Source: an uncultured Candidatus Melainabacteria bacterium
GTDB lineage: Bacteria; Cyanobacteriota; Vampirovibrionia; Gastranaerophilales; Gastranaerophilaceae
Assembly: GCA_934692625.1 (NCBI GenBank)
Contig: CAKUUC010000018.1
Coordinates: 1 to 24,805 of the forward strand
DNA length: 24,805 nucleotides
Direction of reading: 5' to 3'
The position numbers and the translations under genes were made by a program. Positions 20,902 to 24,805 of the stretch are shown piece after piece. Under the pieces are notes generated by a model that was given only the letters and a program-made list of their open reading frames with translations, made no database searches and was not told the DNA's origin. Every line of letters begins with the position of its first letter. The first letter of the stretch is position 1.

Positions 20902-20929
20902 TAAAGTTTAGAAGTCAGTATGCCGATTA
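20902..20929 (+). promoter_or_regulatory. Sigma-28 (FliA/SigD)-type promoter
   Basis: TAAAGTTT (20902-20909), 12 bases, then GCCGATTA (20922-20929). The flagellar sigma factor consensus is TAAAGTTT-N11-GCCGATAA in E. coli and TAAA-N15/16-GCCGATAT in Bacillus; this site matches the first box exactly and the second in seven of eight positions. Transcription would start near 20936, followed by AAAGGAA and the ATG at 20964. Canonical sigma-70 boxes at the correct spacing are not evident here. Confidence 0.65.
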
Positions 20930-20963
20930 TAAATTTGTACGATTGAAAGGAATATGTTGAACG

Positions 20964-22340
20964 ATGGGAATTTCAGCATCACAAGCGAGATTATTAACAA
21001 TTACTGCCAGACTAACTTCTAACGAGTATGAATCTCAACAAATTTCTAATGCCAAAATGAGATTAGCAACTCAATCTGAAGCCGCAAGCAGTGAATATAT
21101 TGCAGCGTTGAATTCAACACAACTTCAACTTATGACTTACGATGCCAAAGGTGAGGCTACAACAACACCTTTGACAGCAAATGCTTTATACCAATATTCC
21201 GACTTAAAAAATCAATATGCACTGGTTAATACAAGTGGTCAAGTTTTGATTAGCAACGGAGATGCTGAAAACTTTGAAAGAGCATCAAATCTTGATGAAT
21301 TTTTGGAAAGTTACGGAATTACAAAAGAGTTTAAATCAAACGCACTAGCAGAAAACTTTGACAAATTGGCAAAAACATCTGATGAAGGCGGAGTTGCTGA
21401 TTACTATGACGAATGGGAAGCTGCAATAAACGAATTGAAATCAACCGGTATGTACGAAAATGAAAACGGTGAAACAATTACTGCTAATGACGATGACTAT
21501 TATAACGAAAAACAAACTGCATTTGCTGCTTATACACAAGCGATGGAAAGTTATGACAATGCATTAATAAAATACAATGCACAATTATATAGTGATGCTG
21601 ATTTAGAACCGTTTTTGAATACTCTAGCAGAAGCAAAAACTAATTATGCAAACTATGCAACTTATGACCAATACATAAAGTCAAAACTTGCTTACGTTTC
21701 AAATACAGATGCTAACGGCAACACTACAAAAACTTTTTCTGAACTATACAAAAACGCTGAAAAATATTATGCAGTATTGGCTGATTTCCAAGCAGAAGCA
21801 GACAATTTAGGTTGTAAAACAACAGAAGATACTTATGCATATTCAGATGACACCAAAGCGCAATGGTATACAAACCTTTGGTACAGATTGAACGGTTCAT
21901 CAACAGAAAAATCTGCACAAGGTCAATACGGAACAAATTATGCCATTCTTGATAACAAATTGGCAACTAGCACTCAATGGATTCAAGATGCGCTAACTCA
22001 AGGTGCAATTTCATTAGAAAAAGCAGCCTATACAAATTCTACAAACACAGCAAACGATCCTGATAATCCGTTTAACGTTACATTAAAAGGTATCAGTTGG
22101 ACTTCTGCAATATATTCAAATTGTTCAGACTTCACTCAAGCGGACAACGATTCAGCAGTAGCAAAAGCAGAAGCAGAATACACAAGAAAGACAAACGAAA
22201 TTGATGCAAAAGATACAAAATATGAAAACAAAATAAAAACTTTGGACACTGAACATAATACTTTGCAAACAGAATACGAAGCAGTCCAAACGGCAATGAG
22301 TAAAAACATTGACAGATCTTTCAAAACCTTTAACGGTTAA
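20964..22340 (+). CDS. Large helical protein under a sigma-28-type promoter (458 aa)
   Basis: Not assigned to a known family. The N-terminus MGISASQARLLTITARLTSN continues EYESQQISNAKMRLATQSEA: an amphipathic, serine/alanine-rich helix without a hydrophobic signal, of the kind seen in axial flagellar or type III-secreted proteins. A middle domain (about 60-370) is rich in Tyr, Asn, Ala and Thr and has only two cysteines. The C-terminal 60 residues are a coiled coil (YENKIKTLDTEHNTLQTEYE) ending NIDRSFKTFNG. The overall plan, helices at both ends around a polar middle, resembles hook-associated or filament proteins, but no flagellar family motif is present. AAAGGAA precedes the start. No flagellar gene is in the window. 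A secreted or surface protein of a flagellar regulon is the leading inference. Confidence 0.7.
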   Translation: MGISASQARLLTITARLTSNEYESQQISNAKMRLATQSEAASSEYIAALNSTQLQLMTYDAKGEATTTPLTANALYQYSDLKNQYALVNTSGQVLISNGDAENFERASNLDEFLESYGITKEFKSNALAENFDKLAKTSDEGGVADYYDEWEAAINELKSTGMYENENGETITANDDDYYNEKQTAFAAYTQAMESYDNALIKYNAQLYSDADLEPFLNTLAEAKTNYANYATYDQYIKSKLAYVSNTDANGNTTKTFSELYKNAEKYYAVLADFQAEADNLGCKTTEDTYAYSDDTKAQWYTNLWYRLNGSSTEKSAQGQYGTNYAILDNKLATSTQWIQDALTQGAISLEKAAYTNSTNTANDPDNPFNVTLKGISWTSAIYSNCSDFTQADNDSAVAKAEAEYTRKTNEIDAKDTKYENKIKTLDTEHNTLQTEYEAVQTAMSKNIDRSFKTFNG

Positions 22341-22381
22341 AACTAATTGATAATGACTTATAAATATTTTCCCCTACAATT

Positions 22382-22410
22382 TTTACATTCCCTCCATTTT
22401 ATAGTATGAT
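22382..22410 (+). promoter_or_regulatory. Promoter of icd
   Basis: TTTACA (22382-22387), a 17-base spacer and TATGAT (22405-22410) put the transcription start near 22417, giving a leader of about 20 bases with GGAGG before the start codon. Confidence 0.65.
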
Positions 22411-22436
22411 AAATACCAAATTTGGAGGTTTTTATT

Positions 22437-23438
22437 ATGCATACAATTACACTAATCAATGGTGATGGAATCGGTCCTGAAATCTCAGAAAGCGTTGTAC
22501 AAATCATAAAAGCGAGTGGACTTGATATAAATTGGGAAATTCAAACCGCAGGAGCAGATGTTATTGAAAAAGAAGGAACACCACTTCCTCAAAGAGTTTT
22601 GGATTCTGTTAAAAAGAATAAAATTGCATTAAAAGCACCGGTTACAACACCTATTGGCAAAGGTTTCCGCTCAGTCAACGTTCAATTGAGAAAATCACTT
22701 GATTTGTTTGCTAATTTAAGACCTTGCAAAAATCTCCCAGGAGTAAAAACAAGATTTGATAATGTAGATTTGGTCGTAGTCAGAGAAAACACAGAAGATT
22801 TATACGCAGGAGTAGAAGAACAAATTGACGAAAACACTGCACACAGTATAAAAATAATTACAAGAAAAGCATCTGAAAGGATTTGCAAATTTGCATTTGA
22901 TTATGCGGTTGCCAATGGCAGAAAGGAAGTTTGCGCAGTTTCTAAAGCGAATATTATGAAATTGTCTGACGGATTATTTTTAGAGTCTTATCGTAACGTT
23001 GCAAAAAATTATCCAAACATCAAAACTCGTGAAATTCTTGTTGATAATTTATGTATGCAACTTGTTCAAGACCCATCAAGATTTGATGTTTTGGTGTTGC
23101 CTAATTTGTATGGAGATATTGTTTCAGATTTGACAGCAGGATTGATTGGGGGATTGGGGGTCGCACAAGGCGCAAATATCGGTCAAGATTGTGCAGTATT
23201 TGAACCCGTTCATGGCTCAGCACCCGATATAAAAGGACAAAACAAAGCAAACCCGACAGCATTATTGTTATCAGCAATCGAAATGTTAAAATATATCAAA
23301 GAATTTGAATATGCTAAGAAAATCGAAAAAGCCCTGTTCAAAACACTTTCAGAAGGTAATAAAACCGTTGACATCGGCGGTACCCTAACAACAACCGAAT
23401 TCACCCAAAAGATTACTGATAATTTGACTTTTGGGTAG
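22437..23438 (+). CDS. icd: Isocitrate dehydrogenase (NAD+-type)
   Basis: Oxidises isocitrate to 2-oxoglutarate, supplying carbon for glutamate. The 333 residues belong to the short isocitrate/isopropylmalate dehydrogenase family. Substrate residues: KGFRSVNVQLRKSLDLFANLRP (75-96; Ser79 and Asn81 correspond to E. coli Ser113 and Asn115) and VVRENTEDLYAGVE. K170 lies in SKANIMK and the metal aspartates in LYGDIVSDLTAGL. The coenzyme segment HGSAPDIKGQNKANP has Asp264-Ile265 where NADP enzymes such as E. coli have Lys-Tyr, so NAD+ is predicted. The ATG at 22437 is chosen because GGAGG lies 8 bases upstream; the longer frame to 22422 has no site. It is a single-gene unit with its own promoter. 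Confidence 0.9.
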   Translation: MHTITLINGDGIGPEISESVVQIIKASGLDINWEIQTAGADVIEKEGTPLPQRVLDSVKKNKIALKAPVTTPIGKGFRSVNVQLRKSLDLFANLRPCKNLPGVKTRFDNVDLVVVRENTEDLYAGVEEQIDENTAHSIKIITRKASERICKFAFDYAVANGRKEVCAVSKANIMKLSDGLFLESYRNVAKNYPNIKTREILVDNLCMQLVQDPSRFDVLVLPNLYGDIVSDLTAGLIGGLGVAQGANIGQDCAVFEPVHGSAPDIKGQNKANPTALLLSAIEMLKYIKEFEYAKKIEKALFKTLSEGNKTVDIGGTLTTTEFTQKITDNLTFG

Positions 23439-23454
23439 TGCTAGCAAAGCTCTC

Positions 23455-23525
23455 GTCATTCTGAAAACTTAGAAAATTTTTGCAATTGCAATGAGCAAAT
23501 AAATTTTCTTGTTATTCAGAATGAC
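23455..23525. repeat. 71-base nested palindromic element
   Basis: Terminal perfect inverted repeats GTCATTCTGAA/TTCAGAATGAC (11 bases) enclose AGAAAATTT/AAATTTTCT (23471-23479 and 23501-23509) and a central palindrome TTGCAATTGCAA (23480-23491). Its left half recurs at 4721-4760 and its end sequence at 4564-4574. It has no coding capacity: a REP- or MITE-like element. Confidence 0.75.
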
Positions 23526-23561
23526 AATAGCTTGAGTTTGTTGTTTAAATCCCCACACAAC

Positions 23562-23590
23562 AAAAACGACCTTCGGGGAAGGTCGTTTTT
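23562..23590. terminator. Bidirectional terminator between icd and the second prepilin gene
   Basis: A 12-base perfect stem AAAAACGACCTT/AAGGTCGTTTTT has a 5-base loop and T-runs on both strands. It lies 28 bases after the prepilin stop and 123 bases after the icd stop. Confidence 0.9.
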
Positions 23591-23618
23591 GTGACAACTT
23601 TTTGTCTTAAACCGACAA

Positions 23619-24314
23619 TTATTTTGATTGGTTCAATACGTATCTTGCAGCGTTTGTCAATGGTTCTACTGTACCATCGTGGAATACAACTGGGAATACG
23701 TCGCCCATATCTGTAGCGTTGTTTCTTACAACACAAGCACCAACTGTTGAAGCAACTGCAGTTGAACCACCGCCACCACAAGCAACAGCTTTGTTAGGTA
23801 ATGTTGTACCGTTTACATCAATAAAACCTCTACATTTAGCATCTAAAGCTGTGATATCTCCACCAACTTCTAATGTACAACCAGCCATATCTTTCTTAAA
23901 GGCAATCAAAGAACCATCTGCTAATTTGTATGTACCATCTACAGTTGGAACACCAGTACCTGTTACAGAGTAAGCAGATGAAGTACCTGGAGCCTTCAAG
24001 TCAGAGAAGGCTTGATAAGTAGCACCAGACAAAGTACCGTTAATCAAAGCACAAATGTTAGCTGTAGAATCAGGTTTTGCAGTACCATCACATGTTCCTG
24101 CTGCAGTAATTGATGCATAGTCTAAGTCATATTGAGCAGTAGCCATCAAAGCTGCTTGGTTCATTGTTGACAAAGTCTTTTTATATTGAGATTTGAATTT
24201 AGCACTGTTAGTGTTAGAAATCAAAGTTGGGATAGTCATAGCAGCAACTACACCAATAATACCCAAAGTAATCAATACTTCTGCCAAAGTAAAACCGAAT
24301 CTTTTTGTTGTCAT
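23619..24314 (-). CDS. Type IV pilin-like protein (prepilin N-terminus), paralogue 2
   Basis: A 231-residue prepilin. MTTKRFGFTLAEVLITLGII continues GVVAAMTIPTLIS: a basic leader ending in Gly, cleavage before Phe, Glu at mature position 5, and a hydrophobic helix almost identical to that of the 10785 prepilin. The rest differs: it is small, rich in Ala, Gly, Thr and Ser, with six cysteines (for example TCDG, NICA, AGCTLE, AKCRG, VACGGGG, GACV) likely to pair. The Gly-rich GGGGST segment lies in the surface part. The ATG at 24314 is preferred over 24320 because AGGTGA is 9 bases from the former and too close to the latter. It has its own promoter and terminator. Surface pilin or pseudopilin; the partner machinery is not in the window. 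Confidence 0.88.
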   Translation of the reverse strand: MTTKRFGFTLAEVLITLGIIGVVAAMTIPTLISNTNSAKFKSQYKKTLSTMNQAALMATAQYDLDYASITAAGTCDGTAKPDSTANICALINGTLSGATYQAFSDLKAPGTSSAYSVTGTGVPTVDGTYKLADGSLIAFKKDMAGCTLEVGGDITALDAKCRGFIDVNGTTLPNKAVACGGGGSTAVASTVGACVVRNNATDMGDVFPVVFHDGTVEPLTNAARYVLNQSK

Positions 24315-24369
24315 AATCATTCACCTTTCTTAATTTAATAAACTATAACATACGTTTTACATATCAATT

Positions 24370-24398
24370 ATATTACTATTTTTTTCAAAGTCTGTCAA
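24370..24398 (-). promoter_or_regulatory. Promoter of the second prepilin gene
   Basis: On the minus strand a perfect -35 TTGACA (24393-24398), a 17-base spacer and a -10 TAATAT (24370-24375) lie 56 bases before the start codon. TATAAT two bases further downstream is an alternative -10 with a 20-base spacer. Confidence 0.6.
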
Positions 24399-24805
24399 TC
24401 ATTCGTATGATTTTCTCAAATTTCACCGCCTTTTGGTGCCAACTCAGTCTTTAGATTGCCAAGCCCAGAAAATTTTTCATGTTTATAGTAATCCTCAATT
24501 CATATATGAACTATATACCCAAAATTTTCACATCGATAACCTAAATCTAAAATATTAATACAAAAGTATTAATATTTTTCTTCTTTTAACGTCTAAAACA
24601 CACTAATAACAAGAAAATTTTGTTTGAAAAACTTATTTAATATTTATTAATATTTCATTTTTCACTACTTAATATTTTGTTACAATAAATGATAGGTTGG
24701 ATGAGCATAGCAAGGATTTCGTCATTCTAACAATAGTAAACGCACACACCTAAAGGTCACCCTGAATCTCGTTTCAGGGTCCCTTCATATCAAGTTATAA
24801 CAAGG
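24399..24805. other. Non-coding right edge with palindromes
   Basis: No convincing gene; a frame of about 45 codons on the plus strand near 24406-24555 lacks a start codon and ribosome-binding site. Structure present: a perfect 12-base palindrome TTCATATATGAA (24499-24510) and a 13-base perfect AT hairpin AAAATATTAATAC/GTATTAATATTTT with an AAAA loop (24549-24578). At 24701-24726 lies the repeat shared with 4701-4726, and at 24760-24779 a hairpin CCCTGAA/TTCAGGG. Confidence 0.6.

Noticed and set aside
22422..22436. Longer start for icd adding MEVFI
   Set aside because: GGAGG lies within this segment and is properly spaced only for the ATG at 22437.
24406..24555. Plus-strand frame of about 45 codons as a small gene
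   Set aside because: No ATG/GTG start with a ribosome-binding site, and AT-rich non-coding DNA easily gives open frames of this length.
24549..24578. AT hairpin as a strong terminator
   Set aside because: The stem is almost all A-T and no gene ends near it on either strand within the window.

Overview
The window is AT-rich bacterial chromosome with ordinary housekeeping genes and many lineage-specific small proteins. The mix suggests an uncultured gut-type relative of Cyanobacteria, most like Gastranaerophilales (Melainabacteria/Vampirovibrionia). It includes prepilins with the FTLAE-type N-terminus, a PSP1/RicT protein, an NAD-type isocitrate dehydrogenase, and small proteins carrying an FTGF/FGSF/FGTF motif near the N-terminus. 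The lineage is inferred from protein style; no marker search was run.

Layout. Positions 1-580 are non-coding, with a strong promoter firing out of the left edge. Two small unknown genes (583-1171, minus) follow. A glutathione synthetase-like ATP-grasp gene and an MBL-fold hydrolase (1477-3147, minus) diverge from ribD (3218-4264, plus). A 740-base region (4265-5005) is packed with overlapping palindromes and dispersed repeats. Next come a secreted M48-like protein lacking one zinc-ligand histidine (5009-5806), a TPR protein (5897-7450), a small unknown gene abutting it tail to tail (7451-7957), and a SIMPL-domain protein (8055-8786). rpsB and tsf lie on the minus strand (8875-10621). A prepilin gene and an XRE regulator diverge around 11.5 kb, followed by rpsT.

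From 18750 down to 12393 runs a ten-gene minus-strand series with short gaps or overlaps: rpmH, rnpA, two unknown genes, a thioredoxin-like gene, ccdA, ribH, murQ, gpsA, ricT. It may be one long operon. It links ribosome and tRNA maturation to periplasmic thiol transfer, riboflavin synthesis, muropeptide recycling and phospholipid precursor supply. yidC, which often follows rnpA, is not there.

The right part is plus-strand: proC, a tandem pair of small paralogues (19752-20481), a 458-residue helical protein behind a sigma-28/SigD-type promoter (20902-22340), and NAD-type icd. A 58-residue gene (20578-20754, minus) sits between the pair and the sigma-28 gene. A second prepilin gene (23619-24314, minus) and a repeat-rich non-coding tail close the window.

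The best candidates for something undescribed are the sigma-28-driven protein with its divergent micro-gene, the FG-motif small-protein family, the degenerate M48 protein, and the interlocking palindromic repeat family seen at 1.3, 4.5, 23.5 and 24.7 kb. No tRNA, rRNA, CRISPR array, transposase or prophage gene was seen.
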